Assembly: GCF_000093025.1 (NCBI RefSeq) | Contig: NC_014207.1 | Span: forward strand, 2,232,001-2,296,000 | Direction of reading: 5' to 3' | Source of the DNA: Methylotenera versatilis 301 | Lineage (GTDB): Bacteria; Pseudomonadota; Gammaproteobacteria; Burkholderiales; Methylophilaceae | DNA length: 64,000 nucleotides | Shown here: in pieces, positions 9,631 to 20,029 of the stretch | Layout of the letters: each line of letters starts with the position of its first letter | Numbering within the stretch: position 1 is the first letter of the stretch | Program-made: the position numbers and the translations under genes | Notes under the pieces: generated by a model | The model's database searches: none | Seen by the model: the letters and a program-made list of their open reading frames with translations, nothing else | What the model was told of the DNA's origin: nothing

Positions 9631-11103
9631 ATGACCTATATGAATTCGCAATTAATCGACACTGTACGTCAATTCACAGGCAGCAAAAAATCCATATTAG
9701 TCATCGGCGATGTGATGTTAGATCGTTACCTAATAGGCAATGTGAATCGCATTTCACCTGAGGCGCCTGTACCTGTCGTGCTGCTTAAACAATCAGAAGA
9801 TAGAGCTGGCGGCGCAGCCAACGTAGCCGCAAACTTATCTGGCTTAGGGCTAAACACCGAAATCATCGGCTGTATCGGTGACGATGTGACAGGCAAAATT
9901 CTAACGCAAATAATTGCGGACTCTGGCATAGGAGTCGCGAACATTATGACTTCTAAGTTACGTCCAACCGTCTCGAAAACTAGAGTGATGAGCGGCAATC
10001 AACAAATTGTGCGTATTGATGATGAAAGCGCTGCAGCTTTTACTGTTGAAGAAAACCAGCAGCTACTCAGCAATGTAACTCAAGCCCTAAACAATAAACC
10101 TGCCATGGTCATTTTGTCTGATTATGCTAAAGGCGTGTTAAGTGACAACACCTGTAAAGCCATCATTGAGTATTGCAAACAGCTGAACATACCTGTCATT
10201 GCCGACCCTAAAGGCCGTGATTACGGCAAATATAAGGGCGCCAGCACGCTCACCCCCAACAAAAAAGAAACTGCCGAGGCCTGTGGCGTCGACATCAATG
10301 AAACAGAAGCATTACTGCATGCCGCCGAACAGTTGAAAAATCAGCTGAACTTAGACTTTCTTGCCGTCACTCGTGGCGAAGAAGGTATTTCGCTTATTGA
10401 CGATAAACAGATACAACATATTCCAGCTACTGCAAAAAAAGTATTCGATGTTTCAGGTGCTGGTGACACGGTAATTGCCACACTGGCTGCAGGTTTAGCG
10501 CATGGCTTAAATCCACACGATGCCTTACAACTTGCGAATATTGCCGCAGGTATTGTAGTCGGCAAAGTCGGCACTGTGCCCGTTTCAAAAGCCGAACTAC
10601 TAAAAGCATTAGTGAGCGAAGACGGTCAATCGCAAGCTGATAAAATTTGTGATAATGCTCAACTGGCTGAACTAGTAAGTCGCTGGAAAGCTAATCAACA
10701 AAAAATAGTCTTTACCAATGGTTGTTTTGATTTACTACATGCAGGACATGTGACCTATTTAGAAGCGGCCAAGAAAACTGGTGATAAATTAATTCTAGGG
10801 TTAAATACCGATCGCTCTGTAAGCGCCCTGAAAGGCCCAACACGCCCAGTAGTACATGAAGGCGATAGAGCTCGTGTATTAGCCGCATTGGCCTCGGTAG
10901 ACGCGGTTATTTTATTTGACGAAGACACGCCATTACAACTAATAGACGCCATACGTCCAGATGTCATTGTGAAAGGTGATGATTACACAGAAGACCAAGT
11001 AGTAGGCGGCACTGAGGTTAAATCGTGGGGCGGTAGTGTCAAATTGATTCCATTGGTGCAAGGCCGCAGCACTAGCAACATCATCAAAAAACTAGGTGCG
11101 TAG
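9631..11103 (+). CDS. hldE: Bifunctional heptose 7-phosphate kinase / heptose 1-phosphate adenylyltransferase
   Basis: Two-domain enzyme of ADP-heptose synthesis. Residues about 1-330 are a PfkB-type sugar kinase (GDVMLDRYLIG, AGGAANVAANL, catalytic GAGDTVIATLA). Residues about 350-490 are a nucleotidyltransferase with TNGCFDLLHAGHVTYLE and GRSTSNII. At 490 residues it is the full-length fused form; in many betaproteobacteria the two activities sit in separate proteins. Its TAG stop shares one base with the GTG start of waaF, implying translational coupling. Confidence 0.95.
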   Translation: MTYMNSQLIDTVRQFTGSKKSILVIGDVMLDRYLIGNVNRISPEAPVPVVLLKQSEDRAGGAANVAANLSGLGLNTEIIGCIGDDVTGKILTQIIADSGIGVANIMTSKLRPTVSKTRVMSGNQQIVRIDDESAAAFTVEENQQLLSNVTQALNNKPAMVILSDYAKGVLSDNTCKAIIEYCKQLNIPVIADPKGRDYGKYKGASTLTPNKKETAEACGVDINETEALLHAAEQLKNQLNLDFLAVTRGEEGISLIDDKQIQHIPATAKKVFDVSGAGDTVIATLAAGLAHGLNPHDALQLANIAAGIVVGKVGTVPVSKAELLKALVSEDGQSQADKICDNAQLAELVSRWKANQQKIVFTNGCFDLLHAGHVTYLEAAKKTGDKLILGLNTDRSVSALKGPTRPVVHEGDRARVLAALASVDAVILFDEDTPLQLIDAIRPDVIVKGDDYTEDQVVGGTEVKSWGGSVKLIPLVQGRSTSNIIKKLGA

Positions 11104-12128
11104 TGGCGAAGTTGCAATCAACTCAATCCAAAATATTGGTACTTGGCCCATCATGGGTCGGCGATATGGTGCTTGCGCAAAGCCTGTTCAAAACGCTTAA
11201 ATTAAAAGACCCTAACTGCATTATTGACGTTGCCGCACCAGCATGGACATTACCTCTCATAGAGCGCATGCCAGAGGTGAATAAAGGCATCGCCCTGCCC
11301 TTCAAACACGGTGAGTTTGCGCTGTTTGAACGTATTAAATTTGGTAAAAGTCTGCGCAATGAAGCCTATACCCAAGCAATCATTCTGACCAACTCCCTTA
11401 AATCTGCCATCTTGCCCTTTGCCGCAAATATTCCGCAACGCACCAGCTTTTTAGGTGAGTTGCGTTACGGTTTGGTCAATGATGTGCGTAAACTGGATAA
11501 AATCAAGCTACCGCGTACCGTGGATAGGTTTGTTACTTTGGGTTTGAACAAGAGAGCCTCACTACCTGACAACATCCCCAATCCATCGCTCATAGCCAAT
11601 AAAGACAATGCACTGGCTACTTTACAGAAACTAGGCATTCCATCGCCAAACAGTACAATATTAGGGCTATGCCCAGGTGCAGAATATGGAGAAGCAAAAC
11701 GCTGGCCTGCGGAATACTATGCTGAAGTTGCAGGTGAAGCATTAAGTAAGGGCTGGCAGGTCTGGCTATTTGGCTCTGAAAAAGACATCCCTGTCACCAC
11801 TGCCATCAATACTCTAACCAACAATCGATGCGTAAATTTAGGCGGCAAAACTAATTTAAGTGAAGCGATAGATTTAATGTCGCTTTGCGACAACGTCATC
11901 AGTAATGACTCTGGGCTCATGCACGTTGCTGCTGCATTAGATAAAAAATTGGTCGCGATATACGGTTCATCTAACCCTCATCACACGCCACCAATGAATA
12001 ACAAAGCAGTAGTTGAGTATTTAGGGCTGGAATGCAGCCCTTGTTTTAAACGTGTATGCCCACTCGGTCATTTGAACTGTCTAAAAAACATATCCCCGCA
12101 ACAAATCATCCATCATATCCAAAATTGA
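11103..12128 (+). CDS. waaF: Lipopolysaccharide heptosyltransferase II
   Basis: Adds the second heptose to the LPS inner core at the cytoplasmic face of the inner membrane. A glycosyltransferase family 9 protein of 341 residues with GPSWVGDMVLAQSLF at the N-terminus, GLCPGAEYGEAKRWP in the middle and SNDSGLMHVAAALDKKLVAIYGSS in the donor-binding half. The start is GTG at 11103, overlapping the hldE stop. A second block of LPS genes with waaC lies at 19-25 kb. Confidence 0.95.
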   Translation: MAKLQSTQSKILVLGPSWVGDMVLAQSLFKTLKLKDPNCIIDVAAPAWTLPLIERMPEVNKGIALPFKHGEFALFERIKFGKSLRNEAYTQAIILTNSLKSAILPFAANIPQRTSFLGELRYGLVNDVRKLDKIKLPRTVDRFVTLGLNKRASLPDNIPNPSLIANKDNALATLQKLGIPSPNSTILGLCPGAEYGEAKRWPAEYYAEVAGEALSKGWQVWLFGSEKDIPVTTAINTLTNNRCVNLGGKTNLSEAIDLMSLCDNVISNDSGLMHVAAALDKKLVAIYGSSNPHHTPPMNNKAVVEYLGLECSPCFKRVCPLGHLNCLKNISPQQIIHHIQN

Positions 12129-12275
12129 TTTACATCACGTGTAAAAATCAAACTGGCTCAAAGAAAAATTAATTAACTTTAACATTAAGATACATTTATT
12201 CAGTGTCAGCCTCTTGTAAGGAAGCAATCTTAATATGCGGATATACTACTTTAAATATCTGCATAAGGATTACTC

Positions 12276-13082
12276 ATGAAAGTAAAGTCACTAATACAAT
12301 TAGCCGCATTACTTATACCAATCTCATTTACAGCTCCAGCGTTCAGTGCTGAGGACGCTTCCATGCATCAGGTTTATCTCGCAGCAGAGGCAGGCAAATT
12401 CAATGAAGCACAGTCCATGATGGATAAAGTGCTACATGACCACCCTAATAGCGCTAAAGCACATTATGTTGAGGCTGAGTTGTTAGCAAAACAAGGACGC
12501 TATACAGGTGCCCAAGATGAGTTAGATATTGCAGAGCGTTTGCAGCCTAGTTTATCTTTTACAAAGCCTCAGGCATTAGAAAAATTAAAAGCTCAAATTG
12601 CCCAAACGCACTCGGTCAACCCATCAGGGACTAACCACAATAATCAACAAGCAAATAATAACGGAACGCCATGGGGAATGATTTTATTGATGGTATGTTT
12701 AATTTCATTTATTTACTTAGCTGCGAAATGGATGTCTAGTCGCAATCCGACCCTTATGCCTGCGAACGACAACCCAAATAATGCTCACCAACAACCATAT
12801 GTAAACGCAGGGCTAACACCTTTGGCAACGCAAAGTAGCGGAGGACTAGGGTCAACTATCATGACGGGGTTAGCAACGGGTGCTGCGGTAGGTGCAGGGA
12901 TGGTGGCTGGTGAAGCATTGATGCATCATTTTACTGATGGTGATCATAATAATAGTGGTTTTATCAATACAGCTCAAGCAAACGATGAGGTCCTAAATCA
13001 GAATGATATGGGTGGTAATGATTTTGGTATCGCAGACAATTCGTCTTGGGATGATAACTCAGGGAATGATGATTGGACATAA
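12276..13082 (+). CDS. Secreted or membrane-anchored tetratricopeptide-like protein of unknown function
   Basis: 268 residues. A signal peptide (about 1-24, ending AFSA) is followed by a TPR-like helical pair (about 28-100: VYLAAEAGKFNEAQSMM, AKQGRYTGAQDELDIAERLQP), an Asn/Gln-rich linker, one membrane helix near residues 129-146 and a low-complexity Gly/Asn/Asp-rich tail. An imperfect hairpin lies directly before the ATG. TPR proteins usually hold protein partners, so an envelope scaffold is plausible. Not recognised as a named family. Confidence 0.75.
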   Translation: MKVKSLIQLAALLIPISFTAPAFSAEDASMHQVYLAAEAGKFNEAQSMMDKVLHDHPNSAKAHYVEAELLAKQGRYTGAQDELDIAERLQPSLSFTKPQALEKLKAQIAQTHSVNPSGTNHNNQQANNNGTPWGMILLMVCLISFIYLAAKWMSSRNPTLMPANDNPNNAHQQPYVNAGLTPLATQSSGGLGSTIMTGLATGAAVGAGMVAGEALMHHFTDGDHNNSGFINTAQANDEVLNQNDMGGNDFGIADNSSWDDNSGNDDWT

Positions 13083-13168
13083 TGCTTTAACGCCTTCACA
13101 TTATTTATATATGAAATTAAGGTTAATACTAATTTAGCTTAACCGTATTAATCAGAACAGAGGTCAAA

Positions 13169-13735
13169 ATGAGCGAAGAGTTTGAGGTAAAAGGTCCCCA
13201 CGAAGAGGTTTTAGAAGCCAATGAAGAAAGCAGTGGCTTTAACGGTAGACTTGCTGTGATGACAGCGGTAATGGCGACTATAGGCGCGATTTTATCTTAT
13301 GAAGCCAGTGTCACACTTGGAGAGGCAATAATTTTTAAGAATGAAGCTTCTATCCAGAAAACCAATGCATCAGATCAATGGAATTTTTATCAAGCGAAAA
13401 ACAATAAACAAAGCTTGTCCGAACTTGCCGCGAAATTAACCACAGGCAAAGACCAAGTTGATAGTAAAAATGATGCTTTGCATTATGCGACGGAAAAATC
13501 AGACATCAAAAAGAAAGCTGAAGAGTTCGAAAAACTGAGTCATAAAGCCGATGAAAACTCTGAGCATTCTATGCATCTTCATCATCGCTGGGCCACAGGA
13601 ACGACTGCATTACAGATTGCCATCTCACTTGCAGCTATAACATTACTAACACGCAGAAGATGGTTACAATATGCCAGTATGACATGTGCTTTAGTTGGAT
13701 TCGGTTTCGGCATATGCGCTTGGTTTGGAATTTAA
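13169..13735 (+). CDS. DUF4337-type membrane protein
   Basis: 188 residues with one hydrophobic helix near 28-45, a long charged helical region (about 50-140, coiled-coil-like, with SDQWNFYQAKNNKQSL typical of DUF4337) and two C-terminal hydrophobic helices. The function of the family is not established. It lies 16 bases before the next gene on the same strand, so both are probably co-transcribed. Family assignment rests on the N-terminal pattern and SDQWNFYQAK. Confidence 0.8.
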   Translation: MSEEFEVKGPHEEVLEANEESSGFNGRLAVMTAVMATIGAILSYEASVTLGEAIIFKNEASIQKTNASDQWNFYQAKNNKQSLSELAAKLTTGKDQVDSKNDALHYATEKSDIKKKAEEFEKLSHKADENSEHSMHLHHRWATGTTALQIAISLAAITLLTRRRWLQYASMTCALVGFGFGICAWFGI

Positions 13736-13750
13736 TTTACTAGCGAAAAA

Positions 13751-14437
13751 ATGAATAACAACTCAAGACTATCAAAACTGCCTAAATTATTTCGCATAAT
13801 TCTGTCTAGACCAAGACTATTCAGTTCGATTCTAGCTGGAATTCTCATCGCAATTTTTTTGCCAAAATCTTTAGCATTACACCCTGTAACCAGAGCAATC
13901 ATCGGCTGGAATGCAGGAGCTTGGCTCTATTTGATAGCCTCAATTCGAATGATGTTTTGGACTACCCATGAAAAGATACGTATGAGAGCAATAGCTCAGG
14001 ACGATGGTAGGTATGTGATTTTAGGCATGGTAATCTTTGCAGCGATAGTCACTATAGGCGCTATTGTTGCTGAACTATCAGTTGTCAAAGACATGCATGG
14101 TATGCTTAGGTCGGCGCACATCACGCTTGCTGTACTGACTATATTATCCTCTTGGACATTTACTCAAGTAATGTTTGCATTACATTACGCCCATGACTTT
14201 TATGTTACCAAAACACAGACTGATTCAGGGGGGTTAGAGTTTCCTGGAACACCCATGCCTGAATATAGTGACTTCCTTTATTTTTCCTGTGTAATAGGCA
14301 CTTCAGGTCAAACTGCGGACGTAAGTTTTACTAATAGAAAGATGCGAAGAACAGGCTTGGTGCACTGCGTTTTAGCCTTCTTCTTTAATACTACTTTAGT
14401 GGCTTTAACAATTAATATTGCTTCAGGATTAATTTAA
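13751..14437 (+). CDS. DUF1345 family integral membrane protein
   Basis: 228 residues with about five or six hydrophobic segments and the DUF1345 hallmarks [10 protein letters not shown], a DDGRY segment after the second helix, [15 protein letters not shown] and [22 protein letters not shown]. The pattern resembles ion-channel-like membrane proteins, but no function is known. It follows the DUF4337 gene closely and converges with the LpxO-like gene. Confidence 0.85.
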   Translation: MNNNSRLSKLPKLFRIILSRPRLFSSILAGILIAIFLPKSLALHPVTRAIIGWNAGAWLYLIASIRMMFWTTHEKIRMRAIAQDDGRYVILGMVIFAAIVTIGAIVAELSVVKDMHGMLRSAHITLAVLTILSSWTFTQVMFALHYAHDFYVTKTQTDSGGLEFPGTPMPEYSDFLYFSCVIGTSGQTADVSFTNRKMRRTGLVHCVLAFFFNTTLVALTINIASGLI

Positions 14438-14515
14438 ACTTTCTACTAATCTTGCCTCCACAACCAGCTAAACTGCAGCTTCAATTATAGACATAGCAGC
14501 TTCGGGCTTTTAAAA

Positions 14516-15415
14516 CTACATTTTCCAAATTAAGTAAATTACCAAAACGATTAAAGAAAATTTGGTGACTTTATAGACGGTTTTATTCCAATTTTTAAAA
14601 CGACGACGATACTGTCCGACTACCCAAGCATAATGAAATAGCTGATTGATTACTCCAGTTTGATCACCATCATCATTAGGTGAACTTGCAGCAGTAACAA
14701 TATTTTTGGCTAAAAAGCGGTTAACAGCCTGCGCCCAGCGGAAGCGCATTGGCCTCTCAACATCGCAAAACAGAATAATACGATCTTGGTCTGTACGGTT
14801 ATACGCTTCGTGTATGTAAGTTTCATCAAACATCACGGCTTCGCCATCACGCCAGCTATAGGGCACACCATCTACGTTAATGAAACACTCGTCGTGATTT
14901 GGCGTAGTTAAACCTAAGTGGTAACGTAGTGATCCACCGTATGGGTCACGGTGCGGATTCAATTTTGCACCAGGTGGTAATTCTGCAAACATCGCCGCTT
15001 TAATAGTTGGAATCTTGCTTAAAATTTCCACTGTTTTAGGGCAGTAAATTGCTGCAGATGGATGTTGCGCGTCATACCATTTTAAATAAAACCGTTTCCA
15101 GCCAGTTTTAAAGAATGAATTAAAACCTGCATCATTATTGTTTTTTGAAGCAGCGATACGCTCTTGCTCTCGCATATTGAGCGCTTCCTCGCGAATAACC
15201 TGCCATGAATCAGTCACCGCTTGCATTTCAGGAAAATGGCTTGCAGACAAATACGGCGTGGTCGGCACTTTGGAAAATATGTACATAAACAAATTAAAAG
15301 GCGCGACGAAGGCCGAATGATCAAATAACTGTTTAAGAATAGGATGGCGAACTTTTCCACGGAAATGAATAAAGCCTACCGCAGTTAAGAACAATGCAAC
15401 TATGAAGTATTTCAT
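14516..15415 (-). CDS. Aspartyl/asparaginyl beta-hydroxylase family, LpxO-like lipid A dioxygenase
   Basis: Fe(II)/2-oxoglutarate-dependent hydroxylase; LpxO relatives 2-hydroxylate a lipid A acyl chain. The 299 residues begin with a membrane segment and hold the HxD...H iron triad (HRDPYGGS near 153; HEAYNRTDQDRIILFCDVERP near 220) and GEAVMFDETYIHEA. A second hydrophobic helix forms the C-terminus. Location among envelope genes supports lipid A modification, but related enzymes act on other substrates, so no symbol is assigned. Confidence 0.85.
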   Translation of the reverse strand: MKYFIVALFLTAVGFIHFRGKVRHPILKQLFDHSAFVAPFNLFMYIFSKVPTTPYLSASHFPEMQAVTDSWQVIREEALNMREQERIAASKNNNDAGFNSFFKTGWKRFYLKWYDAQHPSAAIYCPKTVEILSKIPTIKAAMFAELPPGAKLNPHRDPYGGSLRYHLGLTTPNHDECFINVDGVPYSWRDGEAVMFDETYIHEAYNRTDQDRIILFCDVERPMRFRWAQAVNRFLAKNIVTAASSPNDDGDQTGVINQLFHYAWVVGQYRRRFKNWNKTVYKVTKFSLIVLVIYLIWKM

Positions 15416-15528
15416 ACTAAATATACTTAACCTTATGATTGAACTGCTGATTATTATACAATCATGAAAAAAGTGATAGCCAAATCAACATAAAACGATA
15501 TGTTTTAATTAAACTTAAGGCTAATCAC

Positions 15529-16191
15529 TTAACTGATTAGCTGAGCAATATTATTAAATACTGTTAGCTTATTTTCTTGGCAAAATGCTTGCCAGTCTGG
15601 CACTTCTGTCCAATCACTAAGGAAAATAAAATCTAATCCCGCGCGATCGGCGGCTTCAAAGTCATACTTACTATCGCCTAAAAATAAGGCTGGAAACTGA
15701 ATATTAGCGCTAGACTTTTCACGTGCCAATACCTCATCTTTATTGTCTGGGCTGCCAAATAAACCGCCGTCGAACATATGGTCAATCTTGCGCTTAGCAA
15801 ACAGCGTACGAATTTCTTGCTGATCGCCTCCTGAAAGTATCATCCAATTGGCACTCTGTGTAGCTGTACGCAAATCAAATATACCTTTTGCTAGATCACA
15901 TTGCATTAAGCCAACCTCTAGCTCTTTACTGAACTCATCTAATAGTGCTTGAATAGCTTTGTCTGTGACAGGCTGGTGCAAAATCTCACGTATGTAATAA
16001 TCAAACTTATGGTATCGCGAGATACCGCCTAGATTAACGTGATAATCCACTAGTGCTTGCGCCTCTATATCTGTTGCCCCTAAATTCGTTGCAGTGCGAA
16101 AGTATGCCTCCGTCTTTACCACATTGGAGTTAAGCACAACGCCATCACAATCAAATACGATGGTTTTATATTTTGTAATATCAATTTTCAA
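15529..16191 (-). CDS. HAD-superfamily hydrolase (phosphatase)
   Basis: 220 residues with HAD motif I (FDCDGVVLNSN, nucleophile Asp14 and Asp16), motif II Ser/Thr in MILSGGDQQ, motif III Lys and motif IV LFLGDSKYDFEAADRAG. The cap region suggests a phosphoglycolate- or sugar-phosphate-phosphatase-like fold. It lies downstream of eda on the same strand but a hairpin terminator separates them. The substrate cannot be read from the sequence. Confidence 0.88.
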   Translation of the reverse strand: MKIDITKYKTIVFDCDGVVLNSNVVKTEAYFRTATNLGATDIEAQALVDYHVNLGGISRYHKFDYYIREILHQPVTDKAIQALLDEFSKELEVGLMQCDLAKGIFDLRTATQSANWMILSGGDQQEIRTLFAKRKIDHMFDGGLFGSPDNKDEVLAREKSSANIQFPALFLGDSKYDFEAADRAGLDFIFLSDWTEVPDWQAFCQENKLTVFNNIAQLIS

Positions 16192-16231
16192 AAAATATTC
16201 CTAATAGTCAGAATGACAAAGTCTTATAAAC

Positions 16232-16258
16232 AAAAAGGGCTAGGCAATTGCCCAGCCC
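16232..16258 (-). terminator. Rho-independent terminator after eda
   Basis: On the minus strand a stem GGGCT-GGGCAATTGCC-AGCCC, nearly self-complementary, is followed by five T residues. It stands between the eda stop and the HAD gene start, so it should end most edd/eda transcripts. Confidence 0.75.
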
Positions 16259-16281
16259 AGTTTAATTTAACTTAAATACAC

Positions 16282-16908
16282 TTATGCAGCTTGAATGGCA
16301 CTTGCTTCTTTAGCCAGTTTTGTAATATGCGCCCAATCTTTACGCGCCACAGCATCCGCTGGAGTAAGCCATGTGCCGCCACAGACTACTACGTTTGGCA
16401 AGGCTAAAAATTGAGGCGCTGATTCAACAGTTACTCCACCTGTAGGGCAGAATTTTACATCACCAAATGGGCCAGCAAAGCCTTTAAGCAAGTTGATACC
16501 ACCCACAGCAACCGCCGGGAATAGTTTTAAGAAATAATAGTCATCTGCGTTTGCTATCATGATTTCAGAACCAGTAGAAACGCCCGGTAATAAGGATAAG
16601 CCAATTTTACGTGCAAACTGGCCTAGCTCAGTCGTATAGCCAGGACTCACTGCAAATTTACAACCGACATCAAGTGAAGCTTGTGCATCCTTTAAATTAC
16701 GCACTGTACCTGAACCCAAAATGGCATCTGGTACATGTTTAGCTATTTGTTCCATGGCTTGCAACGCACAAGAAGAGCGCAACGTGACTTCCAGCACGCG
16801 AATACCACCTTCAAGCAATGCTTCAGCCATAGGCACAGCGTCTTCAACGTTATTAATCACAATCACTGGAATAACTGGACCTTGTTTAGCTAAATCTAAT
16901 GTATTCAT
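16282..16908 (-). CDS. eda: 2-dehydro-3-deoxy-phosphogluconate (KDPG) aldolase
   Basis: Splits KDPG to pyruvate and glyceraldehyde 3-phosphate in the Entner-Doudoroff pathway. The 208 residues show Glu40 in LEVTLRS, GSGTVRN, the Schiff-base Lys128 in YFLKLFPA and the phosphate-binding TGGV. It follows edd on the same strand with a 220-base spacer. In methylotrophs with the ribulose monophosphate cycle the pathway can cleave formaldehyde-derived hexose phosphate; that link is inference here. Confidence 0.96.
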   Translation of the reverse strand: MNTLDLAKQGPVIPVIVINNVEDAVPMAEALLEGGIRVLEVTLRSSCALQAMEQIAKHVPDAILGSGTVRNLKDAQASLDVGCKFAVSPGYTTELGQFARKIGLSLLPGVSTGSEIMIANADDYYFLKLFPAVAVGGINLLKGFAGPFGDVKFCPTGGVTVESAPQFLALPNVVVCGGTWLTPADAVARKDWAHITKLAKEASAIQAA

Positions 16909-17128
16909 GTTTCTTTTCTACCTAGTTAATTAAAAATTGATATATTTTAAATATCCAAAATGAATTCCCGTGTCTTTTGATTTTTTTATGAAAGCAAAAG
17001 TCGGGAATGAAGGCATCAAAAATGTGCTTAATAAAACTTTATAATTGCCCGACAAGTAAACATAAAGCGCGTACAGAATGTTTAGTCTGGTAAGCAACAG
17101 AAGCAACGTTATCGGCTGATTTACAAAT

Positions 17129-18943
17129 TTACAGCCAGGTAATTGCGCCCTCTTCGGCTGATAAGACGTTTCTACGCATTCCGCCAAACAACTCACGGCC
17201 CAAATCATGCGCATTTTGATGACGTTTTGTATCTGAAAGCTCTGCAACTTCGCGCTCTGCCCATTCATCCTCATCCACGAGCACGTTAACCATTCCAACG
17301 GTCGCGTTTAAACGAATAATATCGCCATCGCGCACTCTAGCTAACGGGCCACCCGCAGAAGCTTCTGGCGTCAAATGAATTGCCGCTGGAATCTTGCCAG
17401 ACGCGCCACTCATTCGGCCGTCAGTGACAATCGCCACTTTAAAGCCTTTATTTTGTAATACAGCAAGAGGCGGCGTCAATTTATGTAACTCGGGCATGCC
17501 ATTCGCTTTTGGACCTTGAAAACGTACGACCGCAATAAAGTCTTTTTCAAGTTCGCCCCGGTCAAACGCAGCCAACAATTCTTCTTGTGCATCAAATACA
17601 ATGGCCGGTGCTTCAATGATATGACGGTCTTCAGGTACTGCTGAAATTTTAATCACACTGCGACCCAAATTGCCTTTAAGCAAGCGTAAACCACCAGACT
17701 CACTGAATGGGAAGGCAGCTGTACGCACAATCGTTTCATCGCTGCTTTCTTTTGCTAGATCTTTCCATACTAATTTTCCATCTTCATTAGCAGGCAATTT
17801 ACCATAGTCGCGCAAGCCACCATAAGCAACGGTGAATACATCTGGGAACATATACCCAGCATCAATCAGCTCACGAATCACAAATGCAGGGCCGCCAGCT
17901 GCTTGGAACTCATTCACATCTGCCTTGCCATTTGGATAGACACTTGCCAACAACGGTGTTGTTTTAGCCAAGTGATAGAAATCAGTCCAATCAATCATAA
18001 TACCCGCAGCACGTGCAATTGCTACCCAGTGAATCAAATGGTTGGTAGAGCCACCCGTTGCTAGTAAAGCAACCATAGCATTCACAATCACATGTTCGTC
18101 TACTAACTTACCAATTGGAGTGAACTGGTTTTTCTTTGTATTTTCCAACACCATTTTAACAGCTTCACGAGTCAGCAATTCACGCATACCGTCATGTGGA
18201 TGGACAAATGCTGCGCCCGGTACATGTAAACCCATTGCTTCCATCAGCATTTGGTTACTATTCGCGGTACCGTAAAATGTACATGTACCAGCACCGTGAT
18301 AAGCAGCAGATTCTGATGCCAATAACTCTTCTCGTCCTACTTTACCTTGTGCATATTGCTCACGTACTTTAGATTTTGCTGTATTGTCTAAACCAGTACT
18401 CATAGGACCTGCTGGTACAAAAACGCATGGCAAATGTCCAAAATGTAATGCACCAATCAACAAACCAGGAACAATTTTATCGCACACGCCCAACAACAAC
18501 GCTGCATCAAATACATCATGTGAAAGTGCGATTGCAGTACTCATAGCGATGGTATCACGACTAAATAGTGACAACTCCATGCCTGGCTCACCTTGCGTGA
18601 TGCCGTCACACATAGCAGGTACGCCACCCGCCACTTGTGCAGTCGCACCGTATTTACGCGCTTCATCACGAATAATTTCAGGATAGCTTACGTACGGTTG
18701 GTGTGCAGATAACATTTCGTTATATGCAGTCACAATACCAATGTTAGGCGCTTTTTCAACCACAACACGCAACTTGTCGTTAGCTGGCATAGCCGCGAAG
18801 GCATGCGCAACATTAGCGCAACCTAAACGATCCGCACCTTTTTGACGATTTATCATCGCATTTACGCGATGCAGATAAGCCGTTCGTGTTGGACGACTTT
18901 TTTCTACAATGCGTTCTGTAACTTCTATATGAGATTGCTTCAT
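17129..18943 (-). CDS. edd: 6-phosphogluconate dehydratase
   Basis: Iron-sulfur dehydratase converting 6-phosphogluconate to KDPG. The 604 residues match the IlvD/Edd family, with [33 protein letters not shown] and [15 protein letters not shown] supplying the cluster-region cysteines, and [22 protein letters not shown] near the end. It is upstream of eda. Nothing unusual is seen. Confidence 0.97.
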   Translation of the reverse strand: MKQSHIEVTERIVEKSRPTRTAYLHRVNAMINRQKGADRLGCANVAHAFAAMPANDKLRVVVEKAPNIGIVTAYNEMLSAHQPYVSYPEIIRDEARKYGATAQVAGGVPAMCDGITQGEPGMELSLFSRDTIAMSTAIALSHDVFDAALLLGVCDKIVPGLLIGALHFGHLPCVFVPAGPMSTGLDNTAKSKVREQYAQGKVGREELLASESAAYHGAGTCTFYGTANSNQMLMEAMGLHVPGAAFVHPHDGMRELLTREAVKMVLENTKKNQFTPIGKLVDEHVIVNAMVALLATGGSTNHLIHWVAIARAAGIMIDWTDFYHLAKTTPLLASVYPNGKADVNEFQAAGGPAFVIRELIDAGYMFPDVFTVAYGGLRDYGKLPANEDGKLVWKDLAKESSDETIVRTAAFPFSESGGLRLLKGNLGRSVIKISAVPEDRHIIEAPAIVFDAQEELLAAFDRGELEKDFIAVVRFQGPKANGMPELHKLTPPLAVLQNKGFKVAIVTDGRMSGASGKIPAAIHLTPEASAGGPLARVRDGDIIRLNATVGMVNVLVDEDEWAEREVAELSDTKRHQNAHDLGRELFGGMRRNVLSAEEGAITWL

Positions 18944-19150
18944 TTTATATATGACCAGAAAAATTAATGTACTGACTCAATTATCCTCAATGCAGGGCTT
19001 ATCGTCAAACTTAATGATTGCCCATCATCTTGAATTCGTAACAATTGCATTTAAACTGAGGCATAATTACGGCCTAACATCCTGATGCGCCTCATTGAGT
19101 TAAAAATACTCGACGTTAACATCTCATCACAATGGAAAGCTGCAGTTAAT

Positions 19151-20026
19151 ATGAAAGTTAGTGTATTTACATTTATTCGGAATGGCTCCTTGCTAGGCTA
19201 TCCATTTATAGAAAGCATATGCTCGGCATTACCTTTATGTGATGAATTCGTAATTGCCGTAGGTGACAGTGAAGACGATACTCTAGCTCGTATAAAAGCA
19301 ATCAACTCAGAAAAAATCGTCATCATCCAAACCCGTTGGAATGAGAAAATGCAGGATCGTGGGTTCGTGTACGCTCAGCAAAAAATGATTGCACAATATA
19401 ACTGCACTGGAGATTGGGCATTCTATCTTGAAGGAGATGAGATCTTACACGAAAGCGATATTCCAAAAATACGCTCATCAATGGAGCAGCACTTGGACAA
19501 TCCAGAAGTTGAAGCGCTTGCATTTAACTACCTCCACTTTTTCGGCAGCCCTGATTGGCTCGCCATAAGCCCAGCATGGTATAGGCAAGAATGTAGAATC
19601 ATTCGAAACACTATTCGCAGTTGGGCGCCAGATGGTCTGTATTGGGTAGTGATGGATAAAAATAGAAAAGGACGTCACCCAAAAGCCGCACTTATTGGCG
19701 CACCAATTTACCATTACGGGCATGTGCGCAGTATTGCAGCCATGCATGAAAAAAACCAGCGCGTTGGCAAATACTGGGGACATGACCACCCACTATTCAA
19801 TGGCTATCAAATTGATGCGCAGGCTCTCAGCCCTTTTTCTGGACGACACCCGGATATTGTCAAAAACTGGCTTGCACATGAGGCAGAAAAATCATTTACG
19901 CCCAATCCAAGCTATCAGCCAACTAAACGAGAGTTAAAGCATCGCTGGGCGATGAAACTAGAGCGCCTGTTTGGATGGGAGCTTAGCAAAAAGCATTTTT
20001 CTCTTACTAAAAACACCAAAAATTAA
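19151..20026 (+). CDS. Glycosyltransferase, family 2-like
   Basis: Probably transfers a sugar during LPS-core or O-chain assembly. From the ATG at 19151 (291 residues) the protein begins MKVSVFTFIRNGSLLGYPFIES, a standard nucleotide-sugar-binding start; an upstream ATG at 19085 adds 22 unsupported residues. Acidic motifs GDSEDDTL and LEGDEILHESD fit a GT-A fold. It opens a run of LPS genes reaching 24915. Donor and acceptor are unknown. Confidence 0.85.
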   Translation: MKVSVFTFIRNGSLLGYPFIESICSALPLCDEFVIAVGDSEDDTLARIKAINSEKIVIIQTRWNEKMQDRGFVYAQQKMIAQYNCTGDWAFYLEGDEILHESDIPKIRSSMEQHLDNPEVEALAFNYLHFFGSPDWLAISPAWYRQECRIIRNTIRSWAPDGLYWVVMDKNRKGRHPKAALIGAPIYHYGHVRSIAAMHEKNQRVGKYWGHDHPLFNGYQIDAQALSPFSGRHPDIVKNWLAHEAEKSFTPNPSYQPTKRELKHRWAMKLERLFGWELSKKHFSLTKNTKN

Positions 20027-20029
20027 TTT

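Noticed and set aside
12129-12275. Riboswitch before the TPR protein gene
   Set aside because: Only one imperfect hairpin next to the ATG; not enough structure to support it.
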